DNA of 64,000 bases from contig CANOZK010000001.1 of assembly GCA_947571775.1 (NCBI GenBank), positions 62,001 through 126,000 on the forward strand. Direction: 5' to 3'. This document shows, piece after piece, positions 28,808-36,672 of the stretch. The stretch's first letter is position 1, and each line of letters begins with the position of its first letter. A model generated the notes under the pieces. The model did no database searches. It saw only the letters and a list, made by a program, of their open reading frames with translations, and had not been told where the DNA came from. The position numbers and the translations under genes are program-made. This stretch comes from an uncultured Lachnospiraceae bacterium (GTDB lineage Bacteria; Bacillota; Clostridia; Lachnospirales; Lachnospiraceae).

Positions 28808-29092
28808 TTACCGACGCACTCCTGATTTCTTCTCGTCTTTGCCATGTCCCCGGTAGGTTCTGGTTGCAACAAATTCGCCCAGCTTATGCCCTACCATATC
28901 TTCTGTCACGTACACTGGCACATGTTTTCTTCCGTCATGTACCGCAAATGTATGCCCTACAAACTGAGGGAAAATCGTGGAACGGCGTGACCATGTTTTG
29001 ATAACTGTCTTTTCGTTGGCAGAATTCAAAGCCTCTACTTTTTTCAACAAACTCTTGTCTGCAAACGGTCCTTTTTTCAGTGAACGAGCCAT
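28808..29092 (-). CDS. rpsS: 30S ribosomal protein S19
   Basis: S19, 94 residues, head of the small subunit next to S13. [20 protein letters not shown] and [21 protein letters not shown] are diagnostic. Gap to rplV is 43 bases. Confidence 0.98.
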   Translation of the reverse strand: MARSLKKGPFADKSLLKKVEALNSANEKTVIKTWSRRSTIFPQFVGHTFAVHDGRKHVPVYVTEDMVGHKLGEFVATRTYRGHGKDEKKSGVRR

Positions 29093-29105
29093 GCTCTAAC
29101 CTCCT

Positions 29106-29951
29106 TTATTTCGTTAATGCCTTGCCATCTCTTCTTCGTACAATGTACTTATTGGACTGCTTGTTCTTCTTCCTTGTCTTCAGGCCAAGTGCAGGCTTGC
29201 CCCATGGAGTACATGGCCCAGGACGTCCGATTCCGGTCTTTCCTTCTCCACCGCCGTGTGGATGGTCGTTGGGGTTCATGGCAGAACCACGTACCGTAGG
29301 ACGGATTCCCATATGACGTTTACGTCCGGCTTTACCAATATTGATCAGGTTGTGATCCCCGTTTCCAACTACGCCTATGGTAGCGCGGCAAACGATTGGA
29401 ACCATACGCATCTCACCAGATGGAAGACGAACGGTCGCATATTTGCCTTCTTTTGCCATCAACTGCGCGCTGTTTCCTGCGGAGCGAACCAACTGTCCTC
29501 CTCTGCCCGGATACAGCTCAATGTTATGAATCAAAGTACCTACCGGAATTGCCGACATAGGAAGGCAGTTGCCCATGCGAACTTCCGCATGTTCCCCGTT
29601 CATAATCTGCTGACCAACCTGCATGCCTTCCGGCGCAATGATATAAGCTTTCTGGCCGTCGGCATAGCAGATCAGGGCAATGTTTGCGGATCTGTTTGGA
29701 TCGTACTCAATGCTCTTTACAGTTGCCGGGATATCGTCTTTTTTCCTTTTAAAATCAATCAATCTATATTTTCTTCTGCTGCCGCCTCCGCGGTGTCTGC
29801 AAGTGATTTTTCCTTGATTGTTGCGCCCCGAATGCTTCTTCAGAGATACGACCAGCGATTTCTCAGGCTTTGTCTTGGTAATCTCAGAGAAATCAGAACC
29901 AGTCATATGTCTCCTGGACGGAGTATATGGTTTGTAAGATTTAATTCCCAT
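29106..29951 (-). CDS. rplB: 50S ribosomal protein L2
   Basis: L2, 281 residues, close to the peptidyl-transferase centre and required for subunit joining. N-terminal OB fold, KOW-like SH3 domain and the C-terminal [20 protein letters not shown] stretch with the universally conserved histidine. Frames on the opposite strand here (up to 334 codons) are shadows of this conserved gene. Confidence 0.99.
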   Translation of the reverse strand: MGIKSYKPYTPSRRHMTGSDFSEITKTKPEKSLVVSLKKHSGRNNQGKITCRHRGGGSRRKYRLIDFKRKKDDIPATVKSIEYDPNRSANIALICYADGQKAYIIAPEGMQVGQQIMNGEHAEVRMGNCLPMSAIPVGTLIHNIELYPGRGGQLVRSAGNSAQLMAKEGKYATVRLPSGEMRMVPIVCRATIGVVGNGDHNLINIGKAGRKRHMGIRPTVRGSAMNPNDHPHGGGEGKTGIGRPGPCTPWGKPALGLKTRKKNKQSNKYIVRRRDGKALTK

Positions 29952-29977
29952 CGTGATTCTCCTTTCAAACTTCCGGC

Positions 29978-30277
29978 TTACAGGCCTTCAAAAATTTCAA
30001 TGTCTTTGCTTTCCTCTGTCAAAGCTACGATTGCTTTTTTGGTCTTAGCAGTTTTTCCATATATCATTCCGCGTCTTTTCTTTTTGCCGGCCTGGTTCAT
30101 GGTGTGCACGCTTTTTACCTTTGTGCCATCAAACATCTTTTCAACCGCTTCTTTGATCATGGTTTTATTGGCTTCCGGGTGTACCAAAAAGGTGTATTTT
30201 TTCTCACCCATAGCGCTCATACTTCTCTCTGTAATGATAGGTTTTAAGATTACATCGTAATATTGGATGTTAGCCAT
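29978..30277 (-). CDS. rplW: 50S ribosomal protein L23
   Basis: L23, 99 residues, at the tunnel exit, docking site for trigger factor and [16 protein letters not shown] and [19 protein letters not shown] fit the family. Its ATG meets the rplD stop (one-base overlap), so they are coupled. Confidence 0.97.
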   Translation of the reverse strand: MANIQYYDVILKPIITERSMSAMGEKKYTFLVHPEANKTMIKEAVEKMFDGTKVKSVHTMNQAGKKKRRGMIYGKTAKTKKAIVALTEESKDIEIFEGL

Positions 30278-30897
30278 TATGCATACACCTCCTCGATTGA
30301 AGCTACGGCAGCCTTTGTCACAATCACCGTGCTGTATTTCATAATATCGTATACATTCAGCATCTGAGTAGTAATGGTATCTACGTTCGGGATGTTTCTT
30401 GCGGACATCACGACATTTTTATCTGCTTCTGGCATAACCACCAGCGCTTTGTTTACTTTCAAGTTATTTAATACTTTTGCCATCTCTTTGGTCTTGATTG
30501 CCTCTAATTTCAGATCGTCGAGAACAATCAGCTTGTCTGCCTGTACCCTGGACGTGAGGGCTGATTTCAAAGCGGCTCTTTTTTCTTTCTTATTCATTTT
30601 CTGTGAATAATCTCTGGGTACAGGAGCAAATACCACGCCGCCTCCGGTCCACTGTGGTGCGCGGATAGAACCCTGTCTTGCATGTCCCGTTCCTTTCTGC
30701 CTCCATGGTTTCTTTCCGCCGCCGCTGACTTCGGAGCGGGTTTTTGCCTTCTGTGTTCCCTGGCGTTTGTTTGCCAGATGACACACTACGGCTTTATGCA
30801 CCAGATGTTCTTTCACTTCCACGCCAAACACAGCATCGTTTAATTCGATTGTGCCGACTTCGTTGCCTTCCATATTATAAACAGATACACTTGCCAT
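30277..30897 (-). CDS. rplD: 50S ribosomal protein L4
   Basis: L4, 206 residues. The extended loop that reaches the exit tunnel is clear ([20 protein letters not shown] followed by [19 protein letters not shown]). L4 autoregulates the S10 operon in proteobacteria; whether it does here is unknown. Preceded by GGAGG in the rplC-rplD gap. Confidence 0.98.
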   Translation of the reverse strand: MASVSVYNMEGNEVGTIELNDAVFGVEVKEHLVHKAVVCHLANKRQGTQKAKTRSEVSGGGKKPWRQKGTGHARQGSIRAPQWTGGGVVFAPVPRDYSQKMNKKEKRAALKSALTSRVQADKLIVLDDLKLEAIKTKEMAKVLNNLKVNKALVVMPEADKNVVMSARNIPNVDTITTQMLNVYDIMKYSTVIVTKAAVASIEEVYA

Positions 30898-30919
30898 CTG
30901 TGTGTTCCTCCTTTCTTCG

Positions 30920-31555
30920 TTAGCTCAAGGTCTTCACTGTCTCTTTGATGGTAACCATAGACTTCCTCGGCCCTGGCACAGCACCCTTAATCAACAGTAA
31001 ATTGTTTTCCGCATCTACCTGCACGATTTCAAGGTTTTGGATGGTAACTCTCTTATTTCCCATCTGTCCGGGCATCTTCTTACCCTTGAATACCTTGCTG
31101 GGATCTGAGGCAGCACCATTGGAACCTGCATGGCGGTGATATTTAGAACCGTGAGTCATTGGTCCTCTGGACTGTCCATGTCTTTTAATCGCACCCTGGA
31201 ATCCTTTACCTTTGGAAATCGCAGTAGCATCAATGTGATCTCCTGCCTGGAAAATATCCGCTTTGATTTCCTGGCCCACTTCGTATTCCGATGCGTTTTC
31301 AAATTTAAATTCTCTTAAAAATCTCTTACAAGAAACGCCCGCTTTGTCAAAATGGCCCTTCTGGGGTTTATTCACAAGCTTTTCGCGTTTATCCATGTAA
31401 CCAACCTGCACGGCGCTGTATCCGTCGTTTTCCTCGGTCTTAATCTGGGTTACCACACACGGCCCTGCCTGAAGGACCGTTACCGGAACCAAGACTCCGT
31501 TTTCGTCAAAAATCTGGGTCATGCCCACTTTTGTTGCCAATATCCCTTTTTTCAT
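30920..31555 (-). CDS. rplC: 50S ribosomal protein L3
   Basis: L3, 211 residues, an early assembly protein reaching the peptidyl-transferase centre. [20 protein letters not shown] and [20 protein letters not shown] with the RHAGS loop are diagnostic. The ATG at 31553-31555 follows AAGGAGG; 15 earlier codons cover that site. Confidence 0.98.
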   Translation of the reverse strand: MKKGILATKVGMTQIFDENGVLVPVTVLQAGPCVVTQIKTEENDGYSAVQVGYMDKREKLVNKPQKGHFDKAGVSCKRFLREFKFENASEYEVGQEIKADIFQAGDHIDATAISKGKGFQGAIKRHGQSRGPMTHGSKYHRHAGSNGAASDPSKVFKGKKMPGQMGNKRVTIQNLEIVQVDAENNLLLIKGAVPGPRKSMVTIKETVKTLS

Positions 31556-31615
31556 GTTTTCTATTTTCCTCCTTATAGCGGATTGCAGTATCGCAATCAT
31601 ATAGTAATTACATGC

Positions 31616-31933
31616 TTATTTTTTCTTCATCTTAATATCAATATGAACACCTGCCGGCATCTCCAGCCTGGAAAGAGCGTCCACGGTCTTCTGGGTTGGT
31701 GTCAGAATATCGATCAGTCTCTTATGCGTTCTCTGCTCAAACTGTTCTCTGGAGTCTTTGTATTTGTGTACTGCCCGCAGGATTGTCACTACTTCCTTCT
31801 TTGTGGGCAGCGGCACTGGCCCACTCACCTTCGCCCCATTCTTTTTTACCGTTTCGATGATTTTGCTCGCAGACGCGTCCACCAGTTGATGGTCGTATGC
31901 CTTCAAAGTGATTCTCATTACCTGATTTGCCAT
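31616..31933 (-). CDS. rpsJ: 30S ribosomal protein S10 / NusE
   Basis: S10, 105 residues, small-subunit protein that also acts as NusE in antitermination. [37 protein letters not shown] and the [18 protein letters not shown] segment identify it. First gene of the S10 operon; AAAGGAGG precedes the ATG. Confidence 0.98.
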   Translation of the reverse strand: MANQVMRITLKAYDHQLVDASASKIIETVKKNGAKVSGPVPLPTKKEVVTILRAVHKYKDSREQFEQRTHKRLIDILTPTQKTVDALSRLEMPAGVHIDIKMKKK

Positions 31934-32260
31934 AAAAAAAGCCGCCTCCTTTTCGCACTTTACGATTCAGTACGACAAGCGGTGACTGTACACATCTCCG
32001 TGTGTGTCCATAAGGTCTCACACGTTTCCTTTTCACGGAATCTGTTGCAAACGGCGTTCTTCGCCCTTTCGCATCTTAATTATTGTACAGTGACTTGCCG
32101 TCAGTTTTCTTTTGGTATATCGGATTTTTTTGGATATACCTGAACATGACATTCGCTCCACGGAAAAACTCGCTTCCATCAAGGAAGCAACAACCTCACG
32201 CTTCACAGCTATCAATGCCACAGCATGTAATAGTATACATGATGATTTCATGTATTTCAA
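31934..32260 (-). promoter_or_regulatory. S10 operon promoter and long 5' leader
   Basis: Minus-strand TTGAAA (32255-32260), 17-bp spacer, TATACT (32232-32237); start near 32225, leaving a leader of about 290 nt before rpsJ. The leader has several hairpins, among them GGTATATC/GATATACC (8 bp) and GAAGC/GCTTC, and may be a ribosomal-protein binding leader. I could not match it to a known L4-type leader. The rest of the 406-base gap 31934-32339 holds the terminator of the upstream gene. Confidence 0.7.
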
Positions 32261-32297
32261 GGCTTTTTTTCTTTTTTTTGTAATTTTCGTAAATTTT

Positions 32298-32326
32298 AAG
32301 GGGACACCCTGTCGGATATCCCCCTT
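32298..32326 (-). terminator. Hairpin after the PPC-repeat protein gene
   Basis: AAGGGG (32298-32303) pairs with CCCCTT (32321-32326) around a 17-nt loop with short inner pairing. On the minus strand the tail is TTAAAATTT, on the plus strand TTTT. Lies 14 bases past the stop at 32340, so termination of that gene is the likely role. Confidence 0.5.
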
Positions 32327-32339
32327 TTTTCTCATATTA

Positions 32340-33533
32340 CTATTTGATTCTTGCGGATTGCTTGGATGACCATTTGCTGTAAGCCATCTGTTTTCCCTCT
32401 TTTTTGTATGCCCGAACCTGCACAATGCATACTTTCTTTGATTTCAGTCCTCGTAAGACTCTGCGTGTGTTCGATCCGCCTGCAACCTTTAGCGTCTTCT
32501 TAGTTCCATTGATTTTATAAAGAATCTGATAGCCGCTGGCATTGTAAACGGAAGACCAGGATACGCTGGCATTTTTCTTCCCGGCAGAAATTGTGTAGAG
32601 ATACGGTGTGCCGAGAACCAGTTTGTCTCTGTAATTGTTGTTATAAGTACGGCCGCATTTGGAGCATTTATAGTGAGTATAACCTTTGCGGGTGTAAGTA
32701 GGCTCAACATATGTATACTTATAATCATGATCACAGCTATCCTGAGACAATTTGGTAAATACAAACGAATATTTTCCGGTATCATAACTATGTTTATAAA
32801 TTTTAAAATAGTAAATTCCTTTCTCAAGGACTACATCATGAGCATCCGTCTTTGGTGATAGTTCTGTGCCGTATGAATACTGATCCCAAGAATGTACTTT
32901 GGTGGACAAATCTTCGTTGTACAACTGATAGGCAACGCTTGTATACGCACGCATGGTATAATGATAATATCCCGTAGACGGAATGCTGATGCGGTACCAG
33001 TCTTCTTCGTCTGTCTCTGTAATTCCACCTGTAATCTCGGAATTTAACATAATATACTGCGGAGATTCGTAAGATACTGCATTTTCATCCGTTGCATTAT
33101 AGGATACAAAAGCCGCGTTTACATCGTATTTTCCGCTGTCGCCGCCTTCCCAGACTTTCAGATAATACGTTCCTTTGGAAAGACCCAGTTCCCGTGTATC
33201 GGTGTTCGGTGATTTTTCGGAACCGCTGGTATAATGGCTATATTCCATTTGTTTTGATAGATCTTCGTTAAACAACTGATAATAAACAAACGTATAAGCC
33301 CTTACTTTGTAAGTCAATTTTCCATCCGACGGGATATTGATCCGATACCAATGTTCATTGTCTGTGTCCGTAAGCCACTGGGAGAGCGTCCACGTCTTAT
33401 CGTCCAGCGTCAGATTTGCTGCATTTTTGTAATCGGCGGCAGAAACCCATTTTACATTGATGCAGGCCGCAAGAAGTAAGGCCAGCAGGAATACCGCCGT
33501 CATACTAAGTTTCTTTTTTTGTGAATAATTCAT
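32340..33533 (-). CDS. Secreted protein with two PPC-like repeats and an Fn3-like end
   Basis: A 397-residue exported protein. The N-terminal signal (MNYSQKKK, then a hydrophobic run) has both a lipobox-like LAAC at Cys24 and a signal peptidase I-like site VSA-AD, so it is either lipid-anchored or released. Two homologous modules of about 110 residues begin at WYRINIPSDGKL and WYRISIPSTGYY and resemble bacterial pre-peptidase C-terminal (PPC) domains. Next is a Cys/His cluster (CDHDY...HYKCSKCGRTY) common in Lachnospiraceae surface proteins, then a C-terminal Fn3-like domain (SVSWSSVYNASGYQILYKI). No catalytic domain. Adhesion or polymer binding is a guess. ATG at 33531-33533 follows AAAGGAG. 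Confidence 0.85.
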   Translation of the reverse strand: MNYSQKKKLSMTAVFLLALLLAACINVKWVSAADYKNAANLTLDDKTWTLSQWLTDTDNEHWYRINIPSDGKLTYKVRAYTFVYYQLFNEDLSKQMEYSHYTSGSEKSPNTDTRELGLSKGTYYLKVWEGGDSGKYDVNAAFVSYNATDENAVSYESPQYIMLNSEITGGITETDEEDWYRISIPSTGYYHYTMRAYTSVAYQLYNEDLSTKVHSWDQYSYGTELSPKTDAHDVVLEKGIYYFKIYKHSYDTGKYSFVFTKLSQDSCDHDYKYTYVEPTYTRKGYTHYKCSKCGRTYNNNYRDKLVLGTPYLYTISAGKKNASVSWSSVYNASGYQILYKINGTKKTLKVAGGSNTRRVLRGLKSKKVCIVQVRAYKKEGKQMAYSKWSSKQSARIK

Positions 33534-33620
33534 TTTTTCTCCTTTCCACATTTCCTTTCCTATCTTTCTCTATTGTAACATTTCTTTCCATTATAGACAA
33601 GTATGAAATTTTTGCGTCAC

Positions 33621-33782
33621 GGAAATTAATTTTGGTGATAATTATGCATTTTTTTCGCAGACGCATAGGTAGGAATGTACTTTTCTGCGAGAAAAGTACC
33701 AAAAGCGCCAGGGTTGCTAAGCGCCAGTGGCGCTTGGTTAGCAACGACCGGAACGAAGTGGAGACAATATCTCTCCATCACT
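33621..33782. repeat. Dispersed intergenic repeat, copy 2, with inverted repeat
   Basis: 33621-33686 matches 8741-8803. It runs on through GTACTTTTCTGCGAGAAAAGTAC (a hairpin) and an inverted repeat TTGCTAAGCGCCA/TGGCGCTTGGTTAGCAA (about 33712-33748) to GAACGAAGTGGAGA with a TGGAGA/TCTCCA hairpin. The middle part (33684-33717) matches 58105-58140. No open frame; looks like a non-autonomous, MITE- or REP-like element. Confidence 0.7.
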
Positions 33783-33814
33783 TTATTCAGGCTTTCATAA
33801 AAGACCTTCCAATT

Positions 33815-34090
33815 TCAGTTTTTGTATTGGATGTTATCTAACTCATCTTCCAATTTATCAATTTTATCTTTAAGATACCATATATAATGATACATCAGAC
33901 AGACTGTCAACGGAAACAATACGGCAATCGCTATATAAAAAATAAAAAAGACTTTTCCATTATCAGCCTGTATCTCATAAGCTCCTACGACAAACCCATA
34001 AAGCATTATATATGAATACATTGCGCAAAGGTATGTCGATACTATACCTTTCATAAATAAACAGATAGCTTTTTTCATAATCATCATCAA
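33815..34090 (-). CDS. Small two-helix membrane protein
   Basis: A 91-residue hypothetical protein. Two hydrophobic helices (about 13-36 and 45-68) are followed by a charged, coiled-coil-like cytoplasmic tail (LKDKIDKLEDELDNIQYKN). AAGGATG precedes the first ATG; the fourth-codon ATG (MKKAICLF) is an alternative start. No family recognised. Divergent from the XRE gene at 34329 with about 240 bases between them. Confidence 0.6.
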   Translation of the reverse strand: MMMIMKKAICLFMKGIVSTYLCAMYSYIMLYGFVVGAYEIQADNGKVFFIFYIAIAVLFPLTVCLMYHYIWYLKDKIDKLEDELDNIQYKN

Positions 34091-34270
34091 ACATCCTTCT
34101 TTTATATTTTTAAATTTTAATTTCAGAACATCATTCTTTTATCATGCAAAAAACTCAATATCCTTTTGTATGAATTTTCTTTTAAATATTCTGCTATCTG
34201 CTGTATAAACTATATATATCCAGTTGCATCCTTCCTTTTTTGGTCATATCCAAACTGGTGTAACCGTATA

Positions 34271-34313
34271 GTAGCATATACAATCCTAAAATGCAATTAT
34301 TTGGTAGCATATA
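34271..34313. promoter_or_regulatory. Direct-repeat operator candidate before the XRE gene
   Basis: GTAGCATATA occurs at 34271-34280 and again at 34304-34313, start to start 33 bp (about three helical turns), just ahead of the XRE regulator. Typical spacing for cooperative binding of an autoregulator. The rest of the 34091-34328 gap is AT-rich with no gene. Confidence 0.45.
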
Positions 34314-34328
34314 GGATGAGGTGATGTC

Positions 34329-34553
34329 ATGTATTTCCGGCGTTTAGAAGATCTACGAGTAGATCATGACCAAACACAGGCAAACATAGCGGAATTCCTG
34401 GGATGCCAACGTGAAGTTTACCGGAGATATGAAAAAGGCACCAGACAAATTCCTGTTGATTTTTTAATCAAATTATCAACTTTTTATAATGTCAGCATAG
34501 ACTATCTCGTTGGCATCACAGATGAGAAAAAACCATATCCAAGGGTTAAGTAG
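34329..34553 (+). CDS. XRE-family transcriptional regulator
   Basis: A 74-residue Cro/CI-type HTH protein. RRLEDLRVDHDQTQANIAEFL then CQREVYRRYEKGTRQIPVDF is the helix-turn-helix with its recognition helix, and DFLIKLSTFYNVSIDYLVGITD is the usual C-terminal helix pair. AGGTGATGTC precedes the ATG. Stands alone on the plus strand between minus-strand genes, with a direct repeat upstream, so it probably controls itself or the divergent membrane protein. Confidence 0.9.
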   Translation: MYFRRLEDLRVDHDQTQANIAEFLGCQREVYRRYEKGTRQIPVDFLIKLSTFYNVSIDYLVGITDEKKPYPRVK

Positions 34554-34775
34554 GGACTCCCAATCTCCGCATAAATTCTTAGGCATGGTTTTTTTGCTTC
34601 TTAAAGCAAAATATATGGATATGTATCGCTTCATCTGATACGATTTAGCCAGCCAAAGTATTTACCAAATCTGTATCTTTTATACAATATATATCTACAC
34701 TATAATAATACCATATGTATCCACTGCTTACAAGAACTATAAAAACATTTATCATATAAGCAGGAGGATTTTTAA

Positions 34776-35009
34776 ATGAACGACTCAGAATTCGGAACTG
34801 TAAAATTACATCTAAAAGAAGTGATGGAAGAACGGAATCTATCATTGAGCAAGCTATCTTACCGTGCAGAAATGCAGCGGACACAGTTAAAGCACTATTA
34901 TGACGGATCCATTCAACGTTTAGATATCGCTGTCCTCTCTCGTCTCTGCTATGCCCTTAACTGCACACTTAATGATTTATTAGAATATATCCCACCTAAT
35001 AACGACTAG
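34776..35009 (+). CDS. Second small XRE/HTH regulator
   Basis: A 77-residue HTH protein of the HTH_26/Cro type: VKLHLKEVMEERNLSLSKLS, RAEMQRTQLKHYYDGSIQRLD, then AVLSRLCYALNCTLNDLLEY. Full GGAGG seven bases before the ATG. It differs clearly from the 34329 regulator and is 222 bases downstream with no shared terminator visible. Such proteins are often plasmid- or phage-derived; no other mobile gene is present here. Confidence 0.88.
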   Translation: MNDSEFGTVKLHLKEVMEERNLSLSKLSYRAEMQRTQLKHYYDGSIQRLDIAVLSRLCYALNCTLNDLLEYIPPNND

Positions 35010-35021
35010 CAGATACAAAAG

Positions 35022-35061
35022 GAGAGAACCAGCAAGCATTGTTTTTGCCGATTCTCTCTTC
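35022..35061 (+). terminator. Terminator-like hairpin after the second XRE gene
   Basis: GGAGAGAA pairs with TTCTCTC about 20 bases later, with CAA/TTG inside, followed by TTCTC. It could serve the plus-strand HTH gene and, from the other side, the end of rlmH. Confidence 0.5.
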
Positions 35062-35093
35062 TCATCCGCTCTATGTTCTTACATAAACCGTGG

Positions 35094-35573
35094 TTATTTG
35101 TGATAGGGTTCTCCATTTGCAATCCGGTAGCCGCGGTAAATCTGTTCCAACAAGATCACCCGCATAAGCTGATGCGGATAGGTCATTTTGGAGAAGCTCA
35201 TTGCAAAATCGGATTTTTGCAGGATATTCTGACCCAGACCTAGTGAGCCGCCGATGACAAATACCAGATGGCTGACTCCCTGAACAGCCAGGTTTTCGAT
35301 TTTTTGGGAAAATTCTTCGGAGGTAAGCTGTTTTCCAGAAATCTCAAGGGTGATAATATAGGCGTCTTTTGGGAGAGATTTCAGCAGCCGTTCGCCTTCC
35401 TTTTTCCGAACCAGTTCAGCGGCGGTGGTACTCAAAGAATCGGGCGTCTTTTCATCTGTTACCTCCAGGATTTCCAATTTGCAGTATTTCCCCAGGCGTT
35501 TGGCGTATTCTTTTATCGCATCCCGCAGATAGGATTCTTTTATTTTGCCTACGGTGAGTATGGTCACGCGCAT
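35094..35573 (-). CDS. rlmH: 23S rRNA (pseudouridine1915-N3)-methyltransferase
   Basis: RlmH, 159 residues, a SPOUT-class methyltransferase that modifies pseudouridine 1915 in helix 69. The knot region with FVIGGSLGLGQNILQKSDFA and the C-terminal MTYPHQLMRVILLEQIYRGY...YHK are near-invariant. Length is exactly typical. Follows the zinc-ribbon/TPR gene by 20 bases. Confidence 0.98.
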   Translation of the reverse strand: MRVTILTVGKIKESYLRDAIKEYAKRLGKYCKLEILEVTDEKTPDSLSTTAAELVRKKEGERLLKSLPKDAYIITLEISGKQLTSEEFSQKIENLAVQGVSHLVFVIGGSLGLGQNILQKSDFAMSFSKMTYPHQLMRVILLEQIYRGYRIANGEPYHK

Positions 35574-35593
35574 TTTTTGAAACCTCGATTTCT

Positions 35594-36658
35594 TTAATAA
35601 TATAGATAATAACTCTGGCTGGCTACGTCGCTTACTTTGTCATTGACGCCGACTAAGACAGCGTAAAAGGTGTGCTCTCCTGTGGGCATTTTTACCGGAG
35701 CTGTGTACTCTGTACTGTCTTCTGTGGGATACTCGTCAAATGCATAATAAGCCTTAAATCCATCGGGAACTTCCACCGTGATATTCGCATCTCTGTCATA
35801 GGAACCGGATTCCGGCAAAATCTCTGGCGCTTCCGGCACTTCCAATATAACCGTATATTTGCGGTACAAAACGTCGCTGGTAATGCCGTAGGAATTTTCC
35901 CCCATCACATACAATTCCGTCACACCCCCGCCTACGAAAATCGGCTGCTGATAAAGGGGACTGTCCTTTGTCGGCTGGCTGCCGTCCAGCGTGTAGTAAT
36001 ACCGGATTCCCTCTTTTTTCTCAACAGAAACTCTCTGCTCCTCGTCGTAAACGCCTGTATTCAGGCTGATCTGAGGGTCTGGACATAGATAATCGGCAAG
36101 GTCTTCCCGAACCCCAGAGAAATCGGCGCCTAGAATCAACCGTTTGATCTTATCTTGTTTTCCGGCCTCTTCATATAGCGTAATCAACTGTCTGTAATAC
36201 TCACTGCTGTCTTTGTGATCTCGGAGACTTCCCTCCAATACTTTGATAGCGCCGAGCAAGTCGCCTTGCTCATTTAAAATCTGTGACAGCAGAATAACCG
36301 CTTTGCCTTTGTCGGGGCTGATAATCAGCGCCTTATCTACATATTCCAGTGCGCGGCTGTACTGCCCGTGTTCATAAGCCCGACGAGCCAAGCTGTACTG
36401 AACCAGATAGGAATTGTTCACACACAGAAAAATACAGATAAACACCGCCGTCATTGCGAGGGCAATCAGCCCTCTAAGTTTATATTTTTTTAAATGGGAT
36501 ATACTCTTTTCCTGGTCTTTTTGCATCTTCCGTCGAAGTTCTTTTTCCATCAGAGTTTCCACGGTATTGTATTCCGGGACCCAATGGATTTCCTGCAAAC
36601 ATTTATGACAATAGATACTTCCAGGTTTTAACTGCGCTCTGCATCTTGGACATCTCAT
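35594..36658 (-). CDS. Zinc-ribbon, single-TM, TPR protein with chitobiase-like C-terminal domains
   Basis: A 354-residue membrane protein of modular build: an N-terminal zinc ribbon (CPRC...YCHKC), a membrane helix at about 62-80 (GLIALAMTAVFICIFLCV), TPR-like helices at about 90-170 (ARRAYEHGQYSRALEYVDKAL) and two repeated beta domains resembling CHB_HEX_C_1 (RYYYTLDGSQPTKDSPLY and KAYYAFDEYPTEDSTEY). The ribbon is inside and the TPR/beta part outside, inferred from the single helix. The ATG at 36656-36658 has GAGG nine bases upstream; an ATG five codons earlier overlaps the ftsK stop. Function unknown; the placement by ftsK may hint at an envelope role. Confidence 0.82.
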   Translation of the reverse strand: MRCPRCRAQLKPGSIYCHKCLQEIHWVPEYNTVETLMEKELRRKMQKDQEKSISHLKKYKLRGLIALAMTAVFICIFLCVNNSYLVQYSLARRAYEHGQYSRALEYVDKALIISPDKGKAVILLSQILNEQGDLLGAIKVLEGSLRDHKDSSEYYRQLITLYEEAGKQDKIKRLILGADFSGVREDLADYLCPDPQISLNTGVYDEEQRVSVEKKEGIRYYYTLDGSQPTKDSPLYQQPIFVGGGVTELYVMGENSYGITSDVLYRKYTVILEVPEAPEILPESGSYDRDANITVEVPDGFKAYYAFDEYPTEDSTEYTAPVKMPTGEHTFYAVLVGVNDKVSDVASQSYYLYY

Positions 36659-36672
36659 CTCTTTTTTCCTCA

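Noticed and set aside
29256..30260. 334-codon plus-strand frame across rplB and rplW
   Set aside because: Antisense shadow of two highly conserved ribosomal genes, no ribosome-binding site.
32033..32425. 130-codon minus-strand frame ahead of rpsJ
   Set aside because: It covers the S10 promoter and leader and part of the upstream gene; Lys/Ser-rich, no family signal.
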